Shown one piece after another: positions 17,492 to 26,935 of a stretch of DNA of 37,213 nt (position 1 is its first letter; the number at the start of each line of letters is the position of its first letter). Where the stretch lies: assembly GCA_947450325.1 (NCBI GenBank), contig CANFUT010000031.1:1-37213 (forward strand), written 5' to 3'. Origin of the DNA: Flavobacteriia bacterium (GTDB taxonomy: Bacteria > Bacteroidota > Bacteroidia > Flavobacteriales_D > Crocinitomicaceae). Both the position numbers and the translations under genes were made by a program. The notes below the pieces were generated by a model. The model saw nothing but the letters and a program-made list of their open reading frames with translations, did no database searches and had not been told where the DNA came from.

Positions 17492-18043
17492 ATGGTACAA
17501 ACATCGCAACAATATACGAAAGTCATCTCAGCTTGTAGGGATATTTTTTCAAAGAAAACGAAAGATTATGGAACTGCTTGGAGAATTCTCAGACCTTCGT
17601 CATTGACAGATCAAATTTTTATCAAAGCCCAAAGAATTCGTACTTTACAAGAAACTGGAATCAGCAAAGTGGGTGAAGAAATTGACGATGAATTTAGAGC
17701 GATTATCAATTATTGCATCATGGCGTTGGTGCAATTGGAACAAAAAGAAAACGCCAATTTGGAATTGACTGCCGACGAAGCTTTGAACTTTTACGATCAC
17801 TACAGCAAAGAAGCTTTTGAATTGATGGAACGTAAAAACCACGATTACGGCGAAGCTTGGAGAGACATGCGTGTAAGTTCGTTGACAGATTTGATTTTGA
17901 TGAAACTGCTGAGAGTAAAACAAATAGAAGATAATTTAGGAAAAACAATCATGAGTGAAGGCATTGATGCCAACTATTTTGACATGTTGAATTACGCTGT
18001 TTTTGCTTTGATTCATTTAGATGAACAACCGAAAAACAATTGA
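17492..18043 (+). CDS. DUF1599-domain protein with internal duplication
   Basis: A 183-residue protein made of two related halves. DYGTAWRILRPSSLTD at residues 25-40 is matched by DYGEAWRDMRVSSLTD at 118-133, 93 residues later; each is followed by a helix of the type IKAQRIRTLQ or MKLLRVKQIE and a region ending NYxxxALxxLE/D. This is the DUF1599 family (PF07659, which I recall as also called nucleotide modification associated domain 1), conserved in Bacteroidota with no firm biochemical role. The start at 17492 is 10 bp from the folP start on the other strand. The next gene follows after 30 bp. Confidence 0.8.
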   Translation: MVQTSQQYTKVISACRDIFSKKTKDYGTAWRILRPSSLTDQIFIKAQRIRTLQETGISKVGEEIDDEFRAIINYCIMALVQLEQKENANLELTADEALNFYDHYSKEAFELMERKNHDYGEAWRDMRVSSLTDLILMKLLRVKQIEDNLGKTIMSEGIDANYFDMLNYAVFALIHLDEQPKNN

Positions 18044-18073
18044 TTTTTAAGAAAAAATATTAAATAATTAAAT

Positions 18074-19963
18074 ATGAAGAACACATATACACTTCAAGGA
18101 CAATCGTTTGTGTTTAATGCATTGTTTATTTTGATCAATCTTACTGGATTGACTTTGGTTACGATGGGTTTTCATGAAAATTTTGAAAACAGTAAATGGT
18201 TGCTCGTTATTTCTGGATTTTTATTGATGGGAGTCAGCGTTGCAGGCTTGGTCATTTTGAAAGGAAGATTATTCATGTCCTACGTATCAAGAGTACTTGT
18301 CGGAGGATTATTTATTGTTTCTGGATTGATAAAAGCAAATGATCCTTTGGGTTTTAGCTACAAATTGGAAGAATATTTTGAAGATGGCGCATTGGCTTTT
18401 AGGATCAAAGAATGGTTTGGCGCTCCTGGTTTTTCATTGGAATGGTTGATTCCTTTTGCTCTTTGGTTAAGCGTTATCATTTGCATCGCTGAAATCGTTT
18501 TGGGCGTTTTGGTACTGATTGGCGGAAAAGTGAAAACTGTCTCTTGGTTGTTGGTGTTAATGATGTTGTTTTTTACATTTCTAACTTGGCACACTGCCAA
18601 TTGCGATTCAAACAAGAAGTTTGTTGACAGAGATACTTATGAACTGAAAAGCGAAATTGCCGCCATTAAAATAGAGGAAGCCAAGACCAATAAGGAGATA
18701 AAGATTGTCTCGAAATCGAACGGAGAACTTGTAGTTGACGAAATGAAACAACCGCAATGTGTTTCTGATTGTGGCTGTTTTGGTGATGCGATGAAAGGTT
18801 CGATTGGTCGTTCGTTGACTCCAAAAGAATCATTGTGGAAAGACATTATTTTGCTTTATTTGGTTGTTTGGATTTTTATCTCTCAACGAAGAATTGTTCC
18901 CAACACTGCGAGAGACAATAAATACATTATTCCAATTTCATTGCTTTTTGTGACTTTTTTCTCGTTCGTTTTTGGATGGTATTTCCCTTTGTTGTTCAGT
19001 ATTGTTGCTATTTTAGGTGCACTTTGGATTTTGCGTGCCGGAGGAAAATACCTCGGAAACCACTGGGGAAGTGCATTGATTGTGACGATTTTGTGTACAA
19101 TTATGACAACGTATGTATTACGTTACGAACCAATCAAAGATTATCGTCCATATTCAGTTGGTTCGGATTTGAAAGCCAAAATGAACGATGGTGTTGACGG
19201 AAAATATTTGAATATGTTGGTGTACAAAAACATCAAAAACGGTCAAACCAAAGAGTTTGATGGAAGCAGCCAAGCGTATATCAATTCAAAAATTTGGGAA
19301 AAAACCGATACATGGAAATACGATACAATGGTGACGAAGGAAATTATTCCAACCAAATTGCCATCAATCACACAACAATTTAATCCAATCATCGCTGCTT
19401 CTGAAATTGGAAAAGCTGAATTGAGTTTGAAATACATCAAAGAAAAAATGTCAGGAAGCATGATTCCTGGATATTTACTTTTAGATAAATCTTACCAAAC
19501 AGAGATTGAAGTAGCACAAGACGCTTACAATACAGATGATTATGATACTTCAAGTTACCGAATCATCAGAGAAACCGAAATGGCAAATCCAGATTTGGCA
19601 GAAATTTCGATCAAGGATTATATTTTGGAAGCGCCAACCATGTTTATAGTGTTTTCAAGGGATTTGTTGACAGCTGATTTTGAAGATATTCAATCGTTTA
19701 AAACATTGTATAAGCAAGCGAAATACAAGAAAATTCCATTTGTTATGATCACTAGTGCTTCGAGAGAAGATATCAACGCTTGGAGAAAGAAAAACAATTT
19801 TGAAATTCCAGTATTTACGAATGATCCAACAGAGTTGAAAGCAATTTCAAGATCAAATCCTTCGTTGATGATTGTGCAAAAAGGAGTAGTCAAAGGAAAA
19901 TATCCTTATCGCTCATTGCCCAAATTTGATTGGATTCAAAAACATGTTTTAAATAAAAAATAA
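18074..19963 (+). CDS. BT_3928-like DoxX-family membrane protein with thioredoxin-like C-terminus
   Basis: A 629-residue inner-membrane protein. The N-terminal half has several membrane segments: about 12-32, 42-62, 72-90, 122-150 and 155-175, then about 255-272, 286-330 and 345-360. LFIVSGLIKANDPLGFSYKL is typical of DoxX-like families in Bacteroidota. A cysteine cluster, C229-x3-C233-G-C235 (CVSDCGCFGD), lies between membrane segments and resembles the CxCFG motif of MauE/DoxX-type redox partners. The C-terminal domain (about 535-629, TMFIVFSRDLLTADF to the end) fits a thioredoxin-like fold without a CxxC. A role in envelope disulfide or quinone-linked redox chemistry is inferred. Its stop overlaps the tpiA start by 1 bp (TAATG). 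Confidence 0.75.
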   Translation: MKNTYTLQGQSFVFNALFILINLTGLTLVTMGFHENFENSKWLLVISGFLLMGVSVAGLVILKGRLFMSYVSRVLVGGLFIVSGLIKANDPLGFSYKLEEYFEDGALAFRIKEWFGAPGFSLEWLIPFALWLSVIICIAEIVLGVLVLIGGKVKTVSWLLVLMMLFFTFLTWHTANCDSNKKFVDRDTYELKSEIAAIKIEEAKTNKEIKIVSKSNGELVVDEMKQPQCVSDCGCFGDAMKGSIGRSLTPKESLWKDIILLYLVVWIFISQRRIVPNTARDNKYIIPISLLFVTFFSFVFGWYFPLLFSIVAILGALWILRAGGKYLGNHWGSALIVTILCTIMTTYVLRYEPIKDYRPYSVGSDLKAKMNDGVDGKYLNMLVYKNIKNGQTKEFDGSSQAYINSKIWEKTDTWKYDTMVTKEIIPTKLPSITQQFNPIIAASEIGKAELSLKYIKEKMSGSMIPGYLLLDKSYQTEIEVAQDAYNTDDYDTSSYRIIRETEMANPDLAEISIKDYILEAPTMFIVFSRDLLTADFEDIQSFKTLYKQAKYKKIPFVMITSASREDINAWRKKNNFEIPVFTNDPTELKAISRSNPSLMIVQKGVVKGKYPYRSLPKFDWIQKHVLNKK

Positions 19964-20706
19964 TGAGAAAGAAAATTGTTGCAGGAAATTGGAAAATGAA
20001 TCTTACCAAAAGTGAAGCTTTGGCGCTTTACCAATCGGTAGATGCGCAAAATACTGCCAATGAAGTTGATGTAATCGTTTTTCCTTCAGCGATTTATTTA
20101 GATAGTTTGAAACAATTGAATGGTAAATTGAAAATCGGTGTGCAAAATTTTCATCCTGCTGAAAGCGGTGCGTTTACAGGAGAAAATTCAATCACGCAAG
20201 TCAAAGATTTGGGTGCTGAATACGTATTAATCGGTCATTCTGAACGCCGAATGTACTTCAATGAAGATAGCGTTTTTTTGAAAGAAAAAGTGGACGCTGC
20301 ATTGCAACATGATTTGAATATTATTTTCTGCTGTGGCGAACCTTTGTCTATTAGAGACATGAACGCACAAGATTATTATGTTGAACAACAATTGATTGAA
20401 AGTTTATTTCACTTGTCTAATTGGGCAATTGAAAATATTGTGATTGCTTACGAACCGATTTGGGCAATTGGCACAGGTAAAACGGCAAGTAGCGAACAAA
20501 CTGAAGCTATGCATGCTGCAATTCGTGGTTTCATCGAAAAACAATATGGAAAAAATACAGCAGAAAAAATTTCAATTTTATACGGCGGAAGTTGTAACGC
20601 TTCCAATGCTTCTGAGTTATTCGCATGCGAAAATGTGGACGGAGGCTTGATTGGTGGCGCAGCATTGAAAGCCAACGATTTTTTACAAATTGCAAATTCC
20701 TTTTAA
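19963..20706 (+). CDS. tpiA: Triosephosphate isomerase
   Basis: A 247-residue glycolytic TIM barrel that interconverts dihydroxyacetone phosphate and glyceraldehyde 3-phosphate. The catalytic residues are all visible: K11 in GNWKMN, H92 in LIGHSERR and E164 in AYEPIWAIGTGK, whose end is the mobile phosphate-gripping loop. ILYGGSCNASNA and GGLIGGAAL form the phosphate-binding loops near the end. The length is standard. It overlaps the stop of the previous membrane-protein gene and the start of prmA by one base each (TAATG), suggesting termination-reinitiation coupling through the three genes. Confidence 0.97.
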   Translation: MRKKIVAGNWKMNLTKSEALALYQSVDAQNTANEVDVIVFPSAIYLDSLKQLNGKLKIGVQNFHPAESGAFTGENSITQVKDLGAEYVLIGHSERRMYFNEDSVFLKEKVDAALQHDLNIIFCCGEPLSIRDMNAQDYYVEQQLIESLFHLSNWAIENIVIAYEPIWAIGTGKTASSEQTEAMHAAIRGFIEKQYGKNTAEKISILYGGSCNASNASELFACENVDGGLIGGAALKANDFLQIANSF

Positions 20707-21545
20707 TGGATTATTTAGAATTAACAGTCAATATCCAGCCAAGAGCTCCTTGGGCAGAGATTTTAGTTTCGCAGTTGGCAGAACTTGGTTTTGAGAGTTT
20801 TGTAGACACAGAAAACGGTATTTTGGCCTACGCTCAAGTCGCTGAAATTGACATTGAAAATACCATTAAGGAATCGATTTTAGGTCATTCTGGAGATGAA
20901 TTTCAGTTGGATTTTGAATCGAAAATTATTCCGCAACAAAATTGGAATGCTTTGTGGGAAGCTGATTTTCAACCAGTAGAGGTAGAAGATCGCATGACCA
21001 TTTTGGCGCCTTTCCATGATAAAACCAACGCAAAAGGAATTATTGTTGAAATTCAACCACAAATGTCTTTCGGAACAGGACACCACCAAACAACTTGGAT
21101 GATGTCGAAAGCCTTATTGGACCTTCCAACTGTTCCCAAAAACGTACTCGACATGGGAACAGGAACGGGTGTTTTGGCAATTTTAGCGGAGAAATTAGGC
21201 GCAGAAAATATTTTGGCGATTGACATTGAAGATTGGTCAGTTGAAAACACCAAAGAAAACGCCACAAGAAATGGCATGTCTGGAATCACAGCAGTGCATG
21301 GCGACATTGATTTGATTGAAGGCAAAACCTTTGATTTGATCTTAGCAAACATCAATAAAAACATTCTGAAAAGTCATTTGCATCAATATTCGGCTTCATT
21401 GTTGTCTGGCGGAATGCTGATGCTGAGCGGATTTTTTGAAACGGATGTAAATGAACTAGTTGAAGCAGCAAACGTTGAAAATTTCACTTTGCAAAAAGTC
21501 TTGAATAAAGAAACATGGGCAGCTTTGATTTTGATCAAAGACTAA
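20706..21545 (+). CDS. prmA: Ribosomal protein L11 methyltransferase
   Basis: A 279-residue SAM-dependent methyltransferase that trimethylates ribosomal protein L11. The start at 20706 (MDYLELTVNIQP) overlaps the tpiA stop by one base; a longer frame from 20625 would run inside tpiA and is not needed. The N-terminal substrate-binding domain covers about residues 1-65. The catalytic domain shows SFGTGHHQTT (121-130), the cofactor motif VLDMGTGTGVLAI (147-159), AIDIEDWSVENTKENA (171-186) and DLILANINKNIL, all typical of PrmA. The enzyme is slightly shorter than the E. coli one, as usual in Bacteroidota. Confidence 0.93.
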   Translation: MDYLELTVNIQPRAPWAEILVSQLAELGFESFVDTENGILAYAQVAEIDIENTIKESILGHSGDEFQLDFESKIIPQQNWNALWEADFQPVEVEDRMTILAPFHDKTNAKGIIVEIQPQMSFGTGHHQTTWMMSKALLDLPTVPKNVLDMGTGTGVLAILAEKLGAENILAIDIEDWSVENTKENATRNGMSGITAVHGDIDLIEGKTFDLILANINKNILKSHLHQYSASLLSGGMLMLSGFFETDVNELVEAANVENFTLQKVLNKETWAALILIKD

Positions 21546-21625
21546 GACGAGATACTTACTTTAATAATAGTGGCATGAGAACTTTAAATACTTTGAAAGG
21601 AAATAATTCCTTATTGTTTCAAAAA

Positions 21626-24600
21626 ATGAATTCAAGCAAAAAAACGAGTATCTTAATTCTCTTTTTATTTTGTTCATTCTTTGCTTCATCTCAAACATTT
21701 CCAAATAATAGAGAGAAATTCCTGAAAGAATTTAAAAATTTGTTGTCATCATCTGCTACAGCGAAAGACATGAATTTTATCAATAAGCAATTGGAACCAA
21801 TGTTGTTGGAAACGAAAGATTTTCCGGACAATTATTTTGAAAAAATGGTTGAAACTTGTAATTTGATGGATGTCAAAAAATTGAAGTATTATCCCGAGAC
21901 TTTCAATTATGTTTTTTCAGTTTACTCGTTTATTAAGGCAAAACAAAGTAGCGCAAGTTACACTGCATGGCACAGTTCAGTTGATAAAATGTTGGACGCT
22001 AAAAACGTCAGTAAATTCAAGGATTTTATTGATTTTTCAGCAGGATTTTTCTCTGAAAGTAAATTGACAGAATCGTCCAATTTTAAATGGTTTTATAAAG
22101 GCGGAACGTATACATTTAATTATACAGACAAGCCATTTATCAAATTTGAAGGGGGTAAATTAATTTGTGCGGTTGACAATGAAGGGAAAGACCGAGGTAC
22201 CAATCCATACATCGACAGTATTGTTGTAAGAGGTTGTGAAGGAACATTTTATCCAATTGCAAAAGATTGGGACGGAAAAGGAGGTGTTGTCAATTGGCAA
22301 AAAGTAGGTTTGCCAAAAGAGAAAACATACGCAAGTTTGAATTCATATTCAATCAACATGAAGTCTTCCAATTTGAATGTGGATACCGTAACATTAACGA
22401 CTCCCTATTTTGAAAAACCGATTGTTGGACAGCTGAAAGAACGAGCGTTTAACATTCCCCGAGAGGAAGACAAAGTGTATCCGCAATTTACCTCTTTTGA
22501 AAGGCGATTGAAAATCAAAAATATCTCTGAAGATATTGATTATTCTGGTGGTTTTTCGATGCGTGGAGCTGATTTTATCGGTGTTGGAACCATTGCAGTA
22601 CCAGCACAATTAATTGTTTATAAATCAGGTGTTCCTTTTATGAAAGTGAACACGCAAACGGTAATTGTTAGTCCAAAAAAGATTTCTTCTTTTCCAAGTC
22701 AAGTTTCTGTTTATTTCGCAGGTAAAGATTCAATTTATCATCCTGGATTGGAATTTATTTATGAAAAAGACACGAAAACTTTTGATTTAGTACGCGGTAA
22801 ATCAGGGATTTCACAATCGCCTTTTTCTGATACTTATCATTCTTTGGACATGTATGTTCCAAAAATTTCTTGGGTAAAAGGCGCAGAAGATTTAGAACTT
22901 ACTTACGGACGAGAAATCGGCCAAGAGCAAAGAATTATCCGCTTGGAATCAAAGAATTTTTATGATTCTCGATTATATGACCAATTGCAAGGTTTGGAAA
23001 CTGTTCATCCATTGGTAGCGATTTCAAATTATTGCTATAAATACGATGAGTACGTCATCAACGAGGGAAAATTGGCGACAGCGTTGGGGAAAACGGTTGA
23101 ACAAGCGAAACCATTGATGTTGCAATTAAGTGGATTGGGATTCATCAGCTATGATACTGAATCTAAAATGGTTTATGTAAATGATAAAACGTTGAATTTT
23201 ATCAATTCTCGTTCTGGTAAAAAGGATTTTGACAATTTGAGTTTTAATTCTGATTTAAGAACGAAATCGATGCCTGCTGAATTTACACCCGAACAAATTC
23301 AAAAAAACAAATCACTTCGCATGAGAGATTCAACTTACAAAGTTGAAAACGAAAGACGAAGAGTGATGAAGAATTTTGGAACAATCAGTTTGGTTAATCA
23401 CACTATTTTGTTGGATGCGGTGGATCAAGTGAAAGTTTCAGAACCACAAAATGTAGCTGTTTTCCCTGAAGGCAATAAAATTTCAATCAAAAAAGATAGA
23501 AATTTCACTTTCAGTGGCTGGATCAATTCAGGTAAAATAGAAGTGAAGTCTTTGAATGCCAATTACGTTTACGAAACGAATAAAATTAATCTGATCGAAA
23601 CAGAATATGCAGTGTTCAATGTGAGACCTTTAACGGAAAAAGACGGTAAGGACAACATTATGATGAGTAGCGCTTTGACAAAAGTTGTAGGTGAAATTTT
23701 AGTGGATGCACCAACAAATCGTTCAGGAAATGACAAAAAAATCGTTGATTATCCAAAATTGATTGTTTCTCAGCCTTGTAAGGTTTACTACAACGATAAA
23801 TCGATTTATAAAGGTGCTTACGACAGTGCACGTTTTTATTTCACTGTTGCGCCGTTTACAAAAGATAGTTTGGATAACTTCAAAGAGAAAAATCTGAAAT
23901 TGAAAGGTGAATTAACCTCTGCAGGGATTTTTCCAAAATTTGCTGAAGAATTGAAAATTATGGCAGATTACTCTTTTGGATTTGCAACGAAAGCGCCTGA
24001 AATAGGGTATGATTTCTATTCTACAAAGTCGAAATATTCAAATAAGATTGTTTTGTCCAATAACGGTTTGCAAGGAAATGGAAAAATTGATTTTATTTTG
24101 TCAACTTCTGTTTCTGAAGCGTTTACTTTCTTGCCAGATTCAACAGTCGGATATGCGAATTTTGTGAATAGACCAAGTGAAGCGGAAGTTCAATTTCCGG
24201 ATGTGAGTTGTGATGTAGCTTATATTACCTATGTACCAAAAGGAAATTTATTGAAAGCTGCTTCAACAGAAAAGAAACCTTTGATTTTCTTTAAAGACCA
24301 AGCCAAACTGAAAGGATTAGCGATTTTGAGACCTGAAGGAATGACTGGAACAGGAATTATGAATTTAAAAGACGCCAACATTCAATCCGATTTATTTAAT
24401 TACAAACGTTGGGACATTGATGCAGACACTTCGGTGTTTAATTTAAAAAATCTAGTTCCTGAGGAAAATGAAAGCGCACTATCTTTTAAAACTGAAAATG
24501 TCAGTGCTCACATTTCGTTTGCAGAGAAAAAAGGTATTTTCAAATCGAATGATGGAGAGTCAACCGTTGAGTTCCCTGTGAATCAGTATGTATGTAAAAT

Positions 24601-26251
24601 GGATATGTTTACATGGTTCATGGACAAAGAGGAAATTGAATTAGCTCAATCTGGTCAAAAAGACATCAACATCGAATCAAATTTGGATATTGCAAAATCC
24701 AATTTCTTTTCTATACATCCAGAACAAGATTCATTACAATTTAGAGCACCAAAAGCAATTTTTAGTTCGAGAGATAAAACTATTTTCTGTTCAGAAGTTG
24801 AATACATCGATGTAGCAGACGCAAGGGTTTTTCCAGATAGTTTAAAAGTTATCATTCGTAAGCGAGCAAAAATGGATCCTTTGATGAATTCAGCGATTGT
24901 AGCGAATTACATTACAAAATACCACAAATTTACGAAAGCAAATACTGTAATTACAGCTCGAAGAGCTTATACAGCTGAAGGTGATTATCCTTACATCGAT
25001 GCTGATAGCGCAGTAACCATCGTTCGGATGGATAAAATCGGATTAGACGAAACATACCAAACGATTGCAACAGGCAAAATTTCCAGTGAATCGAACTTTA
25101 AATTGAGTGATCAATTTGATTATTATGGAGAAATGAAAATTTTGGCGGCTTCTCCTTCAATCACATTCACTGGTGCAACTCGAATCAACCATTCATGTGA
25201 GAAATTTCCGCGAAGCTGGATGGCATTTAGTTCGAAAATCGATCCTAAAAACATCCAAATCCCTGTGTCTGAATCCATGAAAACGTTAGACGGTTTAGCT
25301 GTTTCTGCAGGAATTGTTTGGAGAGATTCTCGTGCGCCTGATAGCGTTAGATTATATCCAACCTTCTTATCACAATTGACGGCTGCCAATGATCCAATTT
25401 TGATTACAGCGAGCGGATTGTTGCAATATGATTTTGATTCTAAAGAATTCCAAATTGGTTCAGCTGACAAGTTGGTAAATAGAAAAGCAAAAGGAAATTT
25501 CATTGCTTTGAATACAGAAACATGTTCGATGTCTGGGGATGGAAAAATCAATCTAGGAATGGATTATGGCGATATTTCAGTTGATGCAATTGGAACCGCA
25601 AGTTATGATCAAGGAACAGGTAAAACGGACTTGAATATTACAGCTCGATATAATCTTCCGCTTGACAGAGCGCAAATGGAAAAAGCAGCAACTAAAATCA
25701 TTGCGATGGAAGGCTTGAAACAATTAGATTTCGGCTCAAATACAATGATACAAGCGATTACAGAATGGAAAGATGCCAAAACTGCTGATCAAATCAAAAA
25801 TGATTATATTCAAAAAAATGAGGTAAAAAATTTGCCTAAAGAAATGGAAACTGGTATCGTGATTACTGGAATTCGTTTGACATCTTACAATAACTTTAAC
25901 AGTCAAATGAGTGGTTTGATAACGAATACAGAATCTGCTGCAATTGTAAATATCTACAATAAACCGATTTTCAAATATGTACCAATGAAGGCCTTCTTCA
26001 AACAAGTATATTCTGAAAATCCAAGTGGAGATAAATTTGGATTGCTGTTAAGTATTCCTGGCGGATCAGATTACTATTTTGACTATGCGATGGTTAAAAA
26101 AGATGGTTTGTTGCAAATTTACACAAGCGATAAAGAATTGGAAGCCGGAATCACTGCAATCAAAGAAGACAAACGTAAAGTGAAGAATTTTAAATACGAA
26201 TCTTCTACAAATAGCGCTTTGTTGAGTATATTTATGAGATTGTTTGAGTAA
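21626..26251 (+). CDS. Very large secreted/envelope protein of unknown function
   Basis: A 1541-residue protein. The start at 21626 was chosen because it gives a clear signal peptide (KKTSILILFLFCSFFASSQ); an ATG at 21575 in the same frame would add 17 residues ahead of it. After a helical N-terminal part (about 20-150), most of the chain is short beta-strand-like segments with repeated GK/GT turns, such as GGTYTFNYTDKPFIKFEGGKL, and many stretches of alternating polarity, suggesting an extended beta-helix or beta-solenoid. Around residues 460-530 lies a helical segment that looks like a winged helix (NEGKLATALGKTVEQAKPLM followed by GLGFISYD). I do not recognise the family. It follows prmA by 80 bp and precedes plsY by 9 bp. 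A role in envelope biogenesis is only a guess from size, signal and neighbours. Confidence 0.7.
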   Translation: MNSSKKTSILILFLFCSFFASSQTFPNNREKFLKEFKNLLSSSATAKDMNFINKQLEPMLLETKDFPDNYFEKMVETCNLMDVKKLKYYPETFNYVFSVYSFIKAKQSSASYTAWHSSVDKMLDAKNVSKFKDFIDFSAGFFSESKLTESSNFKWFYKGGTYTFNYTDKPFIKFEGGKLICAVDNEGKDRGTNPYIDSIVVRGCEGTFYPIAKDWDGKGGVVNWQKVGLPKEKTYASLNSYSINMKSSNLNVDTVTLTTPYFEKPIVGQLKERAFNIPREEDKVYPQFTSFERRLKIKNISEDIDYSGGFSMRGADFIGVGTIAVPAQLIVYKSGVPFMKVNTQTVIVSPKKISSFPSQVSVYFAGKDSIYHPGLEFIYEKDTKTFDLVRGKSGISQSPFSDTYHSLDMYVPKISWVKGAEDLELTYGREIGQEQRIIRLESKNFYDSRLYDQLQGLETVHPLVAISNYCYKYDEYVINEGKLATALGKTVEQAKPLMLQLSGLGFISYDTESKMVYVNDKTLNFINSRSGKKDFDNLSFNSDLRTKSMPAEFTPEQIQKNKSLRMRDSTYKVENERRRVMKNFGTISLVNHTILLDAVDQVKVSEPQNVAVFPEGNKISIKKDRNFTFSGWINSGKIEVKSLNANYVYETNKINLIETEYAVFNVRPLTEKDGKDNIMMSSALTKVVGEILVDAPTNRSGNDKKIVDYPKLIVSQPCKVYYNDKSIYKGAYDSARFYFTVAPFTKDSLDNFKEKNLKLKGELTSAGIFPKFAEELKIMADYSFGFATKAPEIGYDFYSTKSKYSNKIVLSNNGLQGNGKIDFILSTSVSEAFTFLPDSTVGYANFVNRPSEAEVQFPDVSCDVAYITYVPKGNLLKAASTEKKPLIFFKDQAKLKGLAILRPEGMTGTGIMNLKDANIQSDLFNYKRWDIDADTSVFNLKNLVPEENESALSFKTENVSAHISFAEKKGIFKSNDGESTVEFPVNQYVCKMDMFTWFMDKEEIELAQSGQKDINIESNLDIAKSNFFSIHPEQDSLQFRAPKAIFSSRDKTIFCSEVEYIDVADARVFPDSLKVIIRKRAKMDPLMNSAIVANYITKYHKFTKANTVITARRAYTAEGDYPYIDADSAVTIVRMDKIGLDETYQTIATGKISSESNFKLSDQFDYYGEMKILAASPSITFTGATRINHSCEKFPRSWMAFSSKIDPKNIQIPVSESMKTLDGLAVSAGIVWRDSRAPDSVRLYPTFLSQLTAANDPILITASGLLQYDFDSKEFQIGSADKLVNRKAKGNFIALNTETCSMSGDGKINLGMDYGDISVDAIGTASYDQGTGKTDLNITARYNLPLDRAQMEKAATKIIAMEGLKQLDFGSNTMIQAITEWKDAKTADQIKNDYIQKNEVKNLPKEMETGIVITGIRLTSYNNFNSQMSGLITNTESAAIVNIYNKPIFKYVPMKAFFKQVYSENPSGDKFGLLLSIPGGSDYYFDYAMVKKDGLLQIYTSDKELEAGITAIKEDKRKVKNFKYESSTNSALLSIFMRLFE

Positions 26252-26260
26252 ATTGCACGC

Positions 26261-26881
26261 ATGGATTTTGTGATTTTTGGTCTAATTGCCTATTTATTAG
26301 GATCAATTCCAACCGCAGTTTGGGTAGGGAAAACGTATTATGGGATTGATGTCAGAGAACATGGAAGTAAAAATGCGGGTGCGACTAATACTTTTCGTGT
26401 TCTCGGCAAAAAGCCAGGTACGATTGTACTTTTGATAGATGTTTTGAAAGGAGCAACAGCAGTTTTGTTACCATTTTTTTTCCTAAACAGTAAAATTGAA
26501 TACGAGCGATTGATTCAAATTCAATTATTGACTGCAATTTTGGCAATTTTAGGGCATGTTTTTCCTTTATTTGCCAATTTCAAAGGTGGAAAAGGGGTTG
26601 CCACTTCCTTGGGAATAATCATCGGAATTCATCCGCCAGCTGCGGGAATTTGTTTGGGAATATTTTTAATTGTTTTTATCGTTTCAAAATACGTTTCGCT
26701 GGGCGCAATCATCACTGCGATTGCCTTTCCTTTGCTCATTATTTTCTTATTTCACGTTGAATCTATTTGGTTGAGAGGTTTTTCCATCTTGTTAGGTTCT
26801 GTGGTGGTTTTAACGCACAAGAAAAACATTTTACGGTTAGCAAAAGGTGAAGAAAACAAAATGAACCTTTTCAAGAAGTAA
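26261..26881 (+). CDS. plsY: Glycerol-3-phosphate acyltransferase PlsY
   Basis: A 206-residue inner-membrane enzyme that transfers the acyl group from acyl-phosphate to glycerol 3-phosphate, the first step of phospholipid synthesis (with PlsX, not seen here). It has five predicted membrane segments. The conserved loops are present: GSKNAGATNTFR (residues 35-46), KPGTIVLLIDVLKG (51-64) and GHVFPLFANFKGGKGVATS (98-116). The length is normal. It starts 9 bp after the large secreted-protein gene and probably shares its transcript. Confidence 0.95.
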   Translation: MDFVIFGLIAYLLGSIPTAVWVGKTYYGIDVREHGSKNAGATNTFRVLGKKPGTIVLLIDVLKGATAVLLPFFFLNSKIEYERLIQIQLLTAILAILGHVFPLFANFKGGKGVATSLGIIIGIHPPAAGICLGIFLIVFIVSKYVSLGAIITAIAFPLLIIFLFHVESIWLRGFSILLGSVVVLTHKKNILRLAKGEENKMNLFKK

Positions 26882-26935
26882 CCGTATTAGGCTTATTATA
26901 ATAAAGTATTAAGCAAATAAAGTTTCGATTACTGC

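Noticed and set aside
17482-17526. Longer start for folP
   Set aside because: It would overlap the divergent DUF1599 start and adds 15 residues not expected for the family.
20625-20705. Longer start for prmA
   Set aside because: It runs within tpiA in another frame; the TAATG overlap start gives the conserved PrmA N-terminus.
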